Below are positions 8,406 through 22,138 of a stretch of 36,610 nucleotides of DNA, in pieces (the first letter of the stretch is position 1; every line of letters begins with the position of its first letter). A model generated the notes under the pieces. That model was given only the letters and a program-made list of their open reading frames with translations, made no database searches and was not told the origin of the DNA. The DNA comes from Methanobacteriota archaeon. Lineage in GTDB: Archaea; Thermoplasmatota; Poseidoniia; Poseidoniales; Poseidoniaceae. A program made the position numbers and the translations under genes. The stretch spans positions 70,367-106,976 of the forward strand of contig PBHM01000002.1 of NCBI GenBank assembly GCA_002719395.1, read 5' to 3'.

Positions 8406-11400
8406 TCAAATCTTCCGAATCCACTGTCGAGAATACACATCTCTCACATAATGGCGCCCACTTGAAGGAGGATACTCCAACCATTCCTGACCATCTACAC
8501 GCATCTGTCCATTAATCGATATTGGAGGAGCAATGTCTTGAGCATAAGTATTCACAACAGGCATGAGGACGGGCATTGGAGGCATTGTTTGACCATACGC
8601 AGAAGGTTGGTTCAACCCACCGGACAATGAACTTGAATTTTTACTTGGCAAGAATAAACTCCCAATGATAATCAAGAACATAGCAATTAACAATACCAAG
8701 ACAAGTAAACCAATGGCACCATCTTCCTGACCTTCTGATTGACCAGATATGATGTTAGAAGGCATTTCCGTATTAGGGACCATTTCATCAGGACAGCCCA
8801 AATATCCAATAAAGGTAGATTTACCATAATCTTCAGGACAATCATCGGAATTATCGCCAAAATTATCTTTATCAAAATCAGACCATTCAGTGGAATCGAA
8901 AGGGAAATAATCAGCCCCTTGGTTAAAGTCGAAATTGATACTTTGCATAGGATCTGGCACTCCATCGCCATCCGAATCGAGGCAACCTATCATGATGATA
9001 GATGAATTACCGTTACGTGTGGGGCAATCATCAATCTCATCGGGAGATCCATCACCGTCAGTATCCAAATAATATCTCGAGTCTGCGGGAAAGTCATCAA
9101 TGAAATTAGCCCACCCATCACCATCACTATCGGTGCAACCATAAATTCCTAGTTGGTATGATGTTCCATCCCTCAATGGACATGCATCCTGATATTGTGC
9201 ACCTGGTAGAAACGAACCTGGCCAAGATGGGTCTCTATCAGTCCAGCTACTATTCCCCCAATTATCGCCATATCCATCTCCATCTTCATCATGCCATTGA
9301 GATGGATCTGTATCATTTGCATCAGCCCCTTGAGAAACAGAATAATCTTCATCTGGGTCGGACCATCCATCTCCATCAGAATCAATACAACCTAGACGGT
9401 CAAAACTTGAGTTTCCAAACGTATTTTTACATGCATCGGGGAGGTTACCAGATTCATTATCGCCGTATCCATCACCATCGATATCGGACCATTGTGTAGG
9501 GTCATTTACAAAATAATCCGGTTCTAACTCATCAGGTATTCCATCACCATCTGTATCGACACAGCCTATGAGTTGTATCGATGAATAGCCTTTTTCAAGC
9601 GGACAATCATCAATCATGTCTGCAATCTCGTCTCCATCAAAATCAGGACACCCATTATTCCCATATGTCGATGAATTGCCAGGTATAAGCCGACAATTAT
9701 CATTTGAATCATTGAAAGCATCATTATCGTCGTTCAAATCTTCATCAGCATCTCTGCAACCATCACCATCATTATCAGAACCATAGTCCGAAATCCACCA
9801 CTGCCTGAGCGGAGGGAATGATGTGAATGGACATGCATCATTGATGTCGAAGATACCGTCATTGTCATCGTCAATATCTTCTGGATGACTATCCTGACAT
9901 CCGTCATAATCATGATCTGTTGAAGAGTCGCTTGTCCAATTAAATGCTCCACCACGAGGACAATCATCGCCGTCATTATCTGTGATGCCGTCATTATCAT
10001 CATCATAATCACAAGCATCTCCTTGTTCATCTCTGTCCCAATTTTCTTGATTCACATTTGAAACGAAAGGGCAATTATCATTCTTATCAAGAACCGTATC
10101 CAGATCGGTGTCTAGATTACGACTGGGATCAATCTCCCAGACAAATAAATCAATACCATTCACACTTGTTATTGTTTGAGCACCCTTAGTTACTTGCTCT
10201 GCAAACGCTCCTGCGACACCTATGTTCCCATTTGATTGGTAATCGATTCCCAAGGATGTTTCATAGGAGTTACCTCCAAAAGATTCTGTCCAGCCCCAAC
10301 TTCCTGTACTCGTAATGGATGCAACAAATGCATCATCATTTCCTGAACTGGTAACAGTTTGCGATCCTAATGTAAGCGTACCTGCAAAGTTACCTGTCGC
10401 AAAAACGGTACCACTATCAGACACAGTAATTTTTTCTATTGAATCATCCGTTGATGCTTTACCACCAGAAATACCCCAATCAAATGCACCGTTATTGAAG
10501 ACTTTCATAACATGCATGTCATTTCCTCCACTCGAGGTTAAACTAATGCTTTGGGCATTAACTGAACCAGAAAAATAGCCTGAAAAGTATAGACTATCCT
10601 GACCATCAATCGCAAGGGAAAAGGATGCTACGAGATCACTATCACTACCTGATTTAGCGCCTGTAACCATGGTGGCAGTACCAAGTGAATTGTATTTGGC
10701 AAGGAAAGTATCGACAATGCCTATGCTATCAAATATAATTCCATCAACAGTGAATGCATCATACACATATCCTAACTGCCATATGTTCCCGCTTGAATCG
10801 ACTTTTACGTCTGTTGAAACCTCTTGGCCAATACCTCCAGCATTCTTAACAAAAATTATCGCTCCTGTCGAAGAACTAAGTTTTGCGATGTATACATCGT
10901 CATCTGTGCTTGTCACAGTTGTGCCATCGAAATCGGTTGTTCCAGTGTGTCCTCCTGTTGCAATTACATCACCAGTAGGAGTTAAATCGAGTCCAGTCAC
11001 AGAAACTGCCCCATTTTCAGAAATCGTATCAAATTGAGTTGCCCAAACCCAATTTCCATTTCCATCTAGTTTGGCGATAAATGAATCGGTTGAAAAATCT
11101 CCAATAAGCGTTGTAGATCCAAATGTAAGATTTCCAATCATGGTGCCTCCAACAATGATACCTCCATCGTCTGATGCCGTAATGCAACGAAATAGAGCGA
11201 TACCCTGAATCGCATTTGGTTGACTTGCCCACTGCCATTGCCCTGCATTGTTCACATATGCGACAAAAAGGTCGGGCCTGATGTTATATTGTGGTAAATC
11301 ATACGGGCTGTTTGCTTGAAGGGACTTTGAACCAAATGTAACCGTTCGATTCATGTCACCTGCTACAACCCATCCCCCATTGTAAGCAGCAATGCCCTGA

Positions 11401-11567
11401 GCATAAACATGGTAGGAGTCTGAAGCTGTTGCTAGAAGAACTGGTTCCGAATCAGCGTATTGTGTAGATTCATTTTTCAGTTCATCTGGTAAGGGGGTGA
11501 CCAAGAGACTTAACTGGACTGATAGTACGAGGATGAGGGAGACAATAACTACGCGAATGTTTCCCAT
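8406..11567 (-). CDS. Large surface protein: beta-propeller-like repeats, TSP3 calcium repeats, C-terminal membrane anchor
   Basis: The 1053-residue protein starts with a signal peptide or anchor (VVIVSLILVLSVQLSLLV). Residues about 45-480 hold repeating units of the form GSQTVTSSGNDDAFVASI with aromatic spacers, typical of SBBP/beta-propeller-like repeats. Residues about 483-928 hold thrombospondin type 3-like repeats (DTDGDGIPD, DSDGDGWSDPD, DDCP and similar), rich in Asp and with regularly spaced Cys, which bind calcium. A single strong membrane helix lies at about 950-976. The last 77 residues are cytoplasmic and end with an aromatic-rich segment (EWLEYPPSSGRHYVRD). The whole points to a calcium-stabilised cell-surface adhesin or sensor. 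It is the second-last gene of the RNA polymerase-led strand run, though the gap and content suggest its own transcription unit. Confidence 0.85.
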   Translation of the reverse strand: MGNIRVVIVSLILVLSVQLSLLVTPLPDELKNESTQYADSEPVLLATASDSYHVYAQGIAAYNGGWVVAGDMNRTVTFGSKSLQANSPYDLPQYNIRPDLFVAYVNNAGQWQWASQPNAIQGIALFRCITASDDGGIIVGGTMIGNLTFGSTTLIGDFSTDSFIAKLDGNGNWVWATQFDTISENGAVSVTGLDLTPTGDVIATGGHTGTTDFDGTTVTSTDDDVYIAKLSSSTGAIIFVKNAGGIGQEVSTDVKVDSSGNIWQLGYVYDAFTVDGIIFDSIGIVDTFLAKYNSLGTATMVTGAKSGSDSDLVASFSLAIDGQDSLYFSGYFSGSVNAQSISLTSSGGNDMHVMKVFNNGAFDWGISGGKASTDDSIEKITVSDSGTVFATGNFAGTLTLGSQTVTSSGNDDAFVASITSTGSWGWTESFGGNSYETSLGIDYQSNGNIGVAGAFAEQVTKGAQTITSVNGIDLFVWEIDPSRNLDTDLDTVLDKNDNCPFVSNVNQENWDRDEQGDACDYDDDNDGITDNDGDDCPRGGAFNWTSDSSTDHDYDGCQDSHPEDIDDDNDGIFDINDACPFTSFPPLRQWWISDYGSDNDGDGCRDADEDLNDDNDAFNDSNDNCRLIPGNSSTYGNNGCPDFDGDEIADMIDDCPLEKGYSSIQLIGCVDTDGDGIPDELEPDYFVNDPTQWSDIDGDGYGDNESGNLPDACKNTFGNSSFDRLGCIDSDGDGWSDPDEDYSVSQGADANDTDPSQWHDEDGDGYGDNWGNSSWTDRDPSWPGSFLPGAQYQDACPLRDGTSYQLGIYGCTDSDGDGWANFIDDFPADSRYYLDTDGDGSPDEIDDCPTRNGNSSIIMIGCLDSDGDGVPDPMQSINFDFNQGADYFPFDSTEWSDFDKDNFGDNSDDCPEDYGKSTFIGYLGCPDEMVPNTEMPSNIISGQSEGQEDGAIGLLVLVLLIAMFLIIIGSLFLPSKNSSSLSGGLNQPSAYGQTMPPMPVLMPVVNTYAQDIAPPISINGQMRVDGQEWLEYPPSSGRHYVRDVYSRQWIRKI
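8780..10120 (-). repeat. Protein-level TSP3 repeat region
   Basis: This stretch encodes tandem calcium-binding units with the D-x-D-x-D-G-x-x-D pattern. The DNA shows many short CATC/ATCACCATC-rich near-repeats on the plus strand because of the Asp-Gly codons. Units vary in length and sequence, so this is a coding repeat and not a DNA repeat array. Confidence 0.75.
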
Positions 11568-11606
11568 GAGACTATCGATTTACCGAAGCCAGATGAAACC
11601 TTCTGT

Positions 11607-12521
11607 TTAATGATGAAGTTGAGAAATATTTCCTGAAATTGGGTTAAATAGCCATTCATTCCCAAATTTATCTCTCAATCGAACGCAAAGGACCAGCGCT
11701 TCTTTCAAAACTTTATTCATTGATTCAAGATTAAATTTCCACCATCTCAAAAATGTACCACCAGTTTTCGATGGAGTTTGTATTCTTTCTGACAACAAGG
11801 ACTCATAGTCAATACTCTCAGGGCCTGTAAGTTCTAGAGAATCGAACAAAGGTTTGACATCAAGCAGTTCATATTCTGTTAATACATCAACTCTGTCAGT
11901 GACAAGTAACAGCCTTTTGATGTCTTTTGTATCATTAGGTCCTTGTAAGGTCCCCTGTATTACTTCTACCCTTGCTTTGAGAAGAACTGGCCTGCGGGAT
12001 TTTTGCTCTAATTGATTAAACTCAGTCTCTTCTATTTTTTTATTACCAGTCAATATTATCTGTGATTCTTCAGACATGAATATATCATTGAGAAGAGTTA
12101 TTCCATCAGTTTCAATGTTATTTGTTTCAATCGGTTGCTTTGCTTGCAAATAACCTGATAGATATGCTTCTCCAACCCTTTGTGCAAAGATTTCCTTGTC
12201 CCAAACACTAATTTTTGTTTGGCCATCTAAATCTTGGGATAAGTCCCTCAAATCAAACAACGTTGGCCTCATGCAAATGAGAAGATGTTTGCCTTTTGGC
12301 AAGCCATATCTCCATGAATTTATGGTATTGAGATCTAATGGAGCATATCCACTTCCGGCATGCCAAACATTTGTTCCCTTTTCTATTCCGTCCAAATAGA
12401 AAACACCTGGTTCAACAATCCGCATTTTCCACTTAATGATACCAGACAGGGAAGAAAGAGGATGTTGATTATCAACCTCAACATCAAGTGATTTCAGCAA
12501 ATCTTCTGCTGAAAAGGACAT
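11607..12521 (-). CDS. Protein of unknown function in the RNA polymerase gene run
   Basis: I do not recognise this 304-residue protein. It is soluble, mixed alpha/beta by appearance, without signal peptide, membrane helix or Cys clusters. Features that might help a search are GVFYLDGIEKGTNVWHAG (about 37-54), LLICMRPTLFDLRDLSQDL (80-98) and, near the C-terminus, TGGTFLRWWKFNLESM. The segment VWDKEIFAQRVGEAYLSGYL, a Trp-Asp pair before an amphipathic helix, is faintly like the opening of some nuclease-like archaeal proteins, but this is too weak to name. It follows rpl30e by 31 bases in the place where nusA and rps12 stand in many archaea, and it is not homologous to either by eye. Confidence 0.6.
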   Translation of the reverse strand: MSFSAEDLLKSLDVEVDNQHPLSSLSGIIKWKMRIVEPGVFYLDGIEKGTNVWHAGSGYAPLDLNTINSWRYGLPKGKHLLICMRPTLFDLRDLSQDLDGQTKISVWDKEIFAQRVGEAYLSGYLQAKQPIETNNIETDGITLLNDIFMSEESQIILTGNKKIEETEFNQLEQKSRRPVLLKARVEVIQGTLQGPNDTKDIKRLLLVTDRVDVLTEYELLDVKPLFDSLELTGPESIDYESLLSERIQTPSKTGGTFLRWWKFNLESMNKVLKEALVLCVRLRDKFGNEWLFNPISGNISQLHH

Positions 12522-12552
12522 AATGAGGCCAGTGCAAATTCAGTTATAGTGC

Positions 12553-12852
12553 TCACTGGATATTGCTTGGTAAACTCAAGAGTTCACTGTTTCCAGATTC
12601 GATAACTGAAACAGTTGAGATACTGAAAGGCTTTCCGCAGGCGACTCCAAGTTCACGATTTACCATCATTGTTTGATGAAAGAGAACTTCTGGGTGTCTT
12701 GCTTGTAAGGCCTTCATGAAGTCTTGAGGACAATTTGAGGCGAAAATTACGCATTTTACATCTCCTCTCGCACAAGCGTCTTCTGCTTGTTTTTGTCCAA
12801 AAAGTAGTTTTCCAGTTCCGATTGCATTTTTTAACTGACGACTTAAATCCAT
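12553..12852 (-). CDS. rpl30e: Ribosomal protein L30e (eL30)
   Basis: The 99-residue protein matches archaeal L30e: it begins MDLSRQLKNAIGTGKLLFG, continues CVIFASNCPQDF, and ends with the conserved ELGVACGKPFSIS segment. It is a component of the large ribosomal subunit with an L7Ae-like fold. The start at 12852 is chosen because GGAGGAGA lies just upstream. A further in-frame ATG at 12873 would put this Shine-Dalgarno inside the gene. It lies 44 bases after rpoA2, the normal place for L30e in archaeal RNA polymerase operons. Confidence 0.92.
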   Translation of the reverse strand: MDLSRQLKNAIGTGKLLFGQKQAEDACARGDVKCVIFASNCPQDFMKALQARHPEVLFHQTMMVNRELGVACGKPFSISTVSVIESGNSELLSLPSNIQ

Positions 12853-12896
12853 TTTTTCTCCTCCATACTCCAAATCATTTTCTCATGGATGAAATA

Positions 12897-17631
<4,735 letters not shown>

Positions 17632-17635
<4 letters not shown>

Positions 17636-20600
17636 CTTCGGTCCTCCAGTTCTAATCTCATGGCCACACCAAGGCTTTTCATTTCATCGAGAAGGAGTTT
17701 GAAAGCATAAGAGGTTTGTACCTTGTAAACTTCCGCACCGTCTCCATGAATTGGAGACACATATGTCCGACGTTTCGGATCAAACCAAGCGACGTGACCG
17801 GATTGAGCGCAGACAAACAAGTCAATTCCGTCAGACTCATCGAGTAAACGGTCTTTGATGACCATAGACGCACCATGTGCAATCAAACAATCACGTTCCA
17901 TCTCTCCGAATCTTAGACCACCTTGTCTTGCCCTACCTTCAGTAGGTTGACGAGTAAGAATTTGAACTCTACCTCGGCTTCTTGCATGTATTTTTCCAGA
18001 TACCATGTGGTGTAGTTTCTGGTAGAAGATACACCCGACGAAAATTTCAGCAGGATATTCTTGTCCAGTCTCTCCATTAATCATCTTTTCTCTGCCAGTG
18101 TGTCCAAACCCAGAACGAACCAATGCATCACGGAGGCTTTGTTCTTTTTCGTTTCCAAAAGCAGTACCATCGATGTACCTTCCTTCCATTGCGCCAACTT
18201 TGCCACCGATCATTTCTAGAACGTGAGCGACGGTCATTCGGCTTGGAATAGCGTGTGGATTGATGATGAGGTCTGGTATGGTTCCATCCCTTGTGAATGG
18301 CATGTCCTTCTCATCAACAAGTCGTCCAATTACTCCTTTCTGACCGTGACGGCTTGAGAATTTGTCACCAACTTCAGGAACTTTGTGACTTCGAACCATA
18401 ACTCGAATCAAGCGACCGCTATCGAGAGATTCAGTAACGTAGGCATTGTCAATCCAACCTTTTTCTCCATGCCTTACCAGCATTGATGATTCGCGTCTTT
18501 CTTGTGCTTGCAAGAACGAACCTGCTCCTGTTTCTTCCAAGAATCGAGGAGGACTGGTTTTCCCTACGAGTACGTCGCCACCTGTCAATTCGGTCTCTGG
18601 TATTGGTAATCCATCATCCTCAAGATGGCTGTACGCATCTGCTGGCTTCAGTCCTTTGACTTCTTCCAGTCCAGTACCAGGTACCTCAATTTCTTCAACT
18701 TGTCCACCTGGGAATCTTCTCCTTTCAGCGTTGTAAGTTCTGTAAAACGCAGAACGACCCATTCCTCTTTGAACACTGGAGCGATTCATGATGACGGCAT
18801 CTTGCATGTTGTATCCGTGAAGACTCATGATTGCAACAACAAAGTTTTGACCTCCAGGTCTCTCAAGGAAGTTCGTATGTTCCATTGCTTGAGTACCCAC
18901 AATCGAACGATGTGGGTAGTGCAGAACGTGGAGCCTTGTATCGGGCCTTAGCCTGTAGTTTGAACTTGGAAGACCAAGACTTTGTTTTACCATTGCAGTT
19001 CCACCAGTAACACGTGGTGTCGAATTGTGCTCAGGATACGGGATGAGACTTGCACAGACTCCTAGAACCAATTGAGGATCAATTTCTACATGCGTATGTT
19101 CCTTAGAATATTCTAGGGGGACTTCAATGATGGATTCTGCCCATTCCGAATTTGGAAGGCGAATTGTACATTTCAAGCGAGCTATTTCTGAACCTGGTTC
19201 TCCAAGATTGACCCATTCTACATTTTCGTGAGAAATCGGTCTACCAGCATGGTCTGCGCCCTCAGGAATGACTTCAGGTAGGCGATAAGGTCTTGGTGCA
19301 ATGAAGAGGTCTTCCTCTTCTTCTGCATCAACCCATTCGACGACACCCTCGTGTACCAAATCATTGAATGAAATTTCACCTTTTGCCACGCTCTCAAGAT
19401 GTTTAGGCGTAAGTCGTGGTGCACCATCATATAGAATCAAGAGAGGTCTGAGAATCCTTCCCTTATCGGTATTGATGAAAATATCACGATTTGGGGCATC
19501 ATACCTAATAGAAACTTCAGGCCTGATGGAACCCCTTCTTCGAGCGTTCTTGAATTGCGTCACCAGATTCTTACCTCGCTTGTGAACCCCATAAATATCA
19601 CCATTTACGTGAACACGGTCACCGTCGGTCCAGTCTTCGGGCTGGAAAACGTCCATTTCATCGAGTCTGCCTTTGATTTCGTATTCTGAAACAGCCTCAG
19701 AAACGTCAATCATCTGGGCTGCGTTCTTTACAAGTCCACAATTTTGCCCTTCTGGCGTCTCGTTAGGGCACAAACGCCCCCACTGTGTTGGGTGAAGGTC
19801 TCTGGCCTCAAAGTGTGGTTGACTTCTGACTAACGGACTTGTCACACGTCTAAGGTGTGAAAGCGCAGAGAGATAGGTTGTACGGTCTAATAGTTGGCTT
19901 ACACCGCTTCGCCCGCCGACCCAATTACCGGTGGCGAGCGCATGCATAATTTTGCTTGTCATAACATCAGGGCGAAGACAGGATGTAATCTTCAAATCTC
20001 TCTTTCTGTTATGATGTCTTTCCAGTTGATATTTCAGGTCTCTTGCAAGACCTCCCATTGAGACTCTAAACAAATCCTCAATCAAGTCCCCTGCGAGACG
20101 AACTCTTTTGTTCGCATAATGGTCTTTGTCATTGGGTTTGCCTTGAGTAATGGCCATCTCGAGAACTTGACGTACGATTCTACCCAAGAAAATGGCTTTC
20201 TTCTTTCGGTCATCGACTTCTTCATCATAGCGATCTCCCAGGTGAGGTAGAAGTTCACGGTCGAGTAATTGTTTTACACGTGCTTCCCTGTACTCTTTTT
20301 GTTGACCTGCAGCAAATTTCTTTTCGAGCCACTGATGAGCCTCAGCCATGTTATCTACGTCGTACTCTTCGTTATCTTTGACTTCGTTAATGTTTGCGAC
20401 GATGTACTTGAAAGTCTCAGTTGGACCGGCAATGGCTTGGAACAATTCCTGGTCGTTTTCAATACCGAGAGCTCTCATGAGCAATACTACAGGGATTGCT
20501 GTGGTTCCTGCTGTTGAAATTTTGACCATCAACATACCGTCTCTTCGCTTTTCGACAGTAAGTGGCTTCCTTGTTCCATCTTTTTGGGAGAATATTTTCG

Positions 20601-21255
20601 CAACTTCGGTTTGTTTTGTGTATCTTTTGTTGATTTCTACAGTCACTCTGTTTGGGGCAAGATCTTCCATCGATATGAGTACACGTTCGGTACCGTTGAT
20701 GATGAAATAACCGCCGGGGTCAAGTGGATCTTCACCTTGCTGAATCAATCGGGATCGAAGAAGCTTGCGATCTTCATCGCTGTTGTTGGGGTGAAGAACA
20801 CGACCTTGTTCGATATGCTGTGGGTGTAAATTACATCGAGCTGAACGAACCATAATCGGCATATTCCCTATTGGCACTCCTTTTTCAGGCGCCCCAGGTA
20901 CACCATTTCTCCAAATTGTGAAGTCAAGAGTTACTGGCGTCATATATGTTAATTTTCTTAGGCGGCACTCCATTGGAGTTGAAGGATGTTCGCTTCCGTT
21001 GGCTTCTCTAATGGTTGGATCACCGAGTTGTATGTTCTTGATTCGAATGACAACATCTTGGTCGATAACGTCGAGTTTGATAATACCACCATGAGCTGGG
21101 TCGATTTCCTCATCGGTTCCAACTCTGATATCTCGTACTATTTTTTCCATTCTAGATTGCGTCGAATCTCCGGACGGAATGCAATCATTATAAGATGCAA
21201 GCTGGTGATTAACTAAACTTCTTTCTTTGAAATATGCTCTGATAATTTCTTTCAT
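17632..21255 (-). CDS. rpoB: DNA-directed RNA polymerase subunit B (unsplit)
   Basis: The second-largest subunit is in one piece (1207 residues), unlike the B'/B'' split of many methanogens and halophiles. Conserved blocks are HLRRVTSPLVRSQPHFEARD (467-486), PNETPEGQNCGLVKN (497-511), HGYNMQDAVIMNRSS (813-827), DKFSSRHGQKGVIGRL, and, near the end, RQPTEGRARQGGLRFGEMER. The C-terminal clamp zinc site is degenerate. Where a CxxC pair is expected there is VCAQSGH (C1149), and the second pair is replaced by SPIHGD (1167-1172). A GAGGTGAT ribosome binding site precedes the ATG. rpoH ends 11 bases upstream. Confidence 0.97.
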
Positions 21256-21266
21256 GATATCACCTC

Positions 21267-21890
21267 TTAACTTCCCTCGACAATAAGTCTGTACGCATAT
21301 GTTTTACCAGAGGATGGCGATTTTCTGATGACCTTTACGACTCTATCAGTTAACCAACCTGCCGGCAAAGGAACATGATCTGGATCTTCGGCCGCTTTTT
21401 TGGCATCTTCTAATTCTCTCATTTCCTTAATGGTCTGAACAACAGGATCTGTAATGAGAATCTTTGGGAGAAGTTCCTTGGCAAGGCGGGTTTCGCCGGT
21501 TTCTGCATCCATTTGAATAAGTCCCCAAGGTGCCAATTCTTCTTCTTCCATTTCAACTGGGACAATCTCTTGATGTGGTACGAGATGGTGATTAAGTACG
21601 TTAAATTTGAACTTGGAATTCATGCTGTCATCATCATCATCAACGGCGGTTTTGCTGATGGTAACTTTCTTGGAGCGTCGCTTTTTTCTTCTCGCTCCAA
21701 TTTCTCCGAGTACATTCATTGTTAGTTGAAAAGCATCATCTTCTTTCGAAATACCCAAAGCAATTGCGACCTCATCCGAGGTCATGGCTTTGATATCGTT
21801 CATGTTTCTGTCCGTGGCCAATTTATGAGCCAATGTTTCCTCGACGCCCAACTCCATGAGGCGCTTTTTTGTAGCAGATTTGACAACCAT
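21267..21890 (-). CDS. rpoH: DNA-directed RNA polymerase subunit H with N-terminal extension
   Basis: The C-terminal part (95-207) is RpoH, the archaeal equivalent of Rpb5's C-terminal domain: FNVLNHHLVPHQEIV (96-110), LPKILITDPVVQTI (141-154) and VVKVIRKSPSSGKTYAYRLI (184-203). It is interrupted by extra residues at about 121-137 and 155-180. Normal RpoH has about 75-85 residues, and this one has 207. Residues 1-66 form an added domain beginning [18 protein letters not shown], followed by a basic stretch (RRKKRRSKK, 67-75) and an Asp run. The added domain matches the extension of RpoA''. It has helix-hairpin-helix-like features (LGVEETLAHKL, SDEVAIALGIS). The gene leads the polymerase operon and lies 50 bases downstream of tRNA-Lys. 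Confidence 0.93.
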   Translation of the reverse strand: MVVKSATKKRLMELGVEETLAHKLATDRNMNDIKAMTSDEVAIALGISKEDDAFQLTMNVLGEIGARRKKRRSKKVTISKTAVDDDDDSMNSKFKFNVLNHHLVPHQEIVPVEMEEEELAPWGLIQMDAETGETRLAKELLPKILITDPVVQTIKEMRELEDAKKAAEDPDHVPLPAGWLTDRVVKVIRKSPSSGKTYAYRLIVEGS

Positions 21891-21910
21891 TTTTTCACGC
21901 CCTCAAACCC

Positions 21911-21917
21911 AAAAAAA
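21911..21917 (-). terminator. T7 run after tRNA-Lys
   Basis: Seven consecutive T residues on the minus strand, 24 bases after the tRNA 3' end and 20 bases before the rpoH start. Oligo-T runs are the usual archaeal termination signal, so this could end or attenuate tRNA transcripts before rpoH. Confidence 0.45.
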
Positions 21918-21940
21918 CGTAGTCCTGAGGCTTTGTCAGG

Positions 21941-22014
21941 CGGGCCTGACGGGGTTCGAACCCGCGACCAACGGGTTAAAAGCCCGTTGCTCTACCTGAC
22001 TGAGCTACAGGCCC
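21941..22014 (-). tRNA. tRNA-Lys (anticodon UUU)
   Basis: The minus strand folds into a full cloverleaf: acceptor stem GGGCCTG/CAGGCCC, D arm GCTC...GAGC, anticodon stem ACGGG/CCCGT with loop CTTTTAA (anticodon TTT), variable region TGGTC, and T arm GCGGG-TTCGAAC-CCCGT with one G-U pair. The discriminator base is G, and CCA is not encoded, so it must be added. The loop has no sign of an intron. It is the first gene of the minus-strand run that continues into the RNA polymerase operon. Confidence 0.96.
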
Positions 22015-22052
22015 AACGTCTTAACTTGGGCTTTTCGGCCGACTTTCATGGA

Positions 22053-22062
22053 CTACATAAAC
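22053..22062 (-). promoter_or_regulatory. Possible TATA box for tRNA-Lys
   Basis: On the minus strand this reads GTTTATGTAG, an A/T-rich TATA-like element about 40 bases before the tRNA 5' end. That would leave a short 5' leader for RNase P removal. There is no second candidate in the 124-base gap to the divergent methyltransferase gene. Confidence 0.3.
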
Positions 22063-22138
22063 ACTTTGACGAAGACTTTCCATAGTTCTTCTCTGTAAGA
22101 CCATTCATTCTCCGTGGAGAAACAAGGTTGGAACGAAT

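Noticed and set aside
8780-10120. Repeated CATC-rich DNA as a possible CRISPR or satellite array
   Set aside because: Units differ in length and sequence, keep one open frame, and encode TSP3 calcium loops.
10669-11037. Open frame of 122 codons on the plus strand inside the surface protein gene
   Set aside because: It lies fully antisense to the repeat region of the larger gene, where Ser/Thr/Gly codon bias produces long reverse frames. It has no ribosome binding site or recognisable content.
21726-22085. Open frame of 119 codons on the plus strand across tRNA-Lys and the rpoH start
   Set aside because: It crosses a clear tRNA cloverleaf and the start of a well-supported gene on the other strand.
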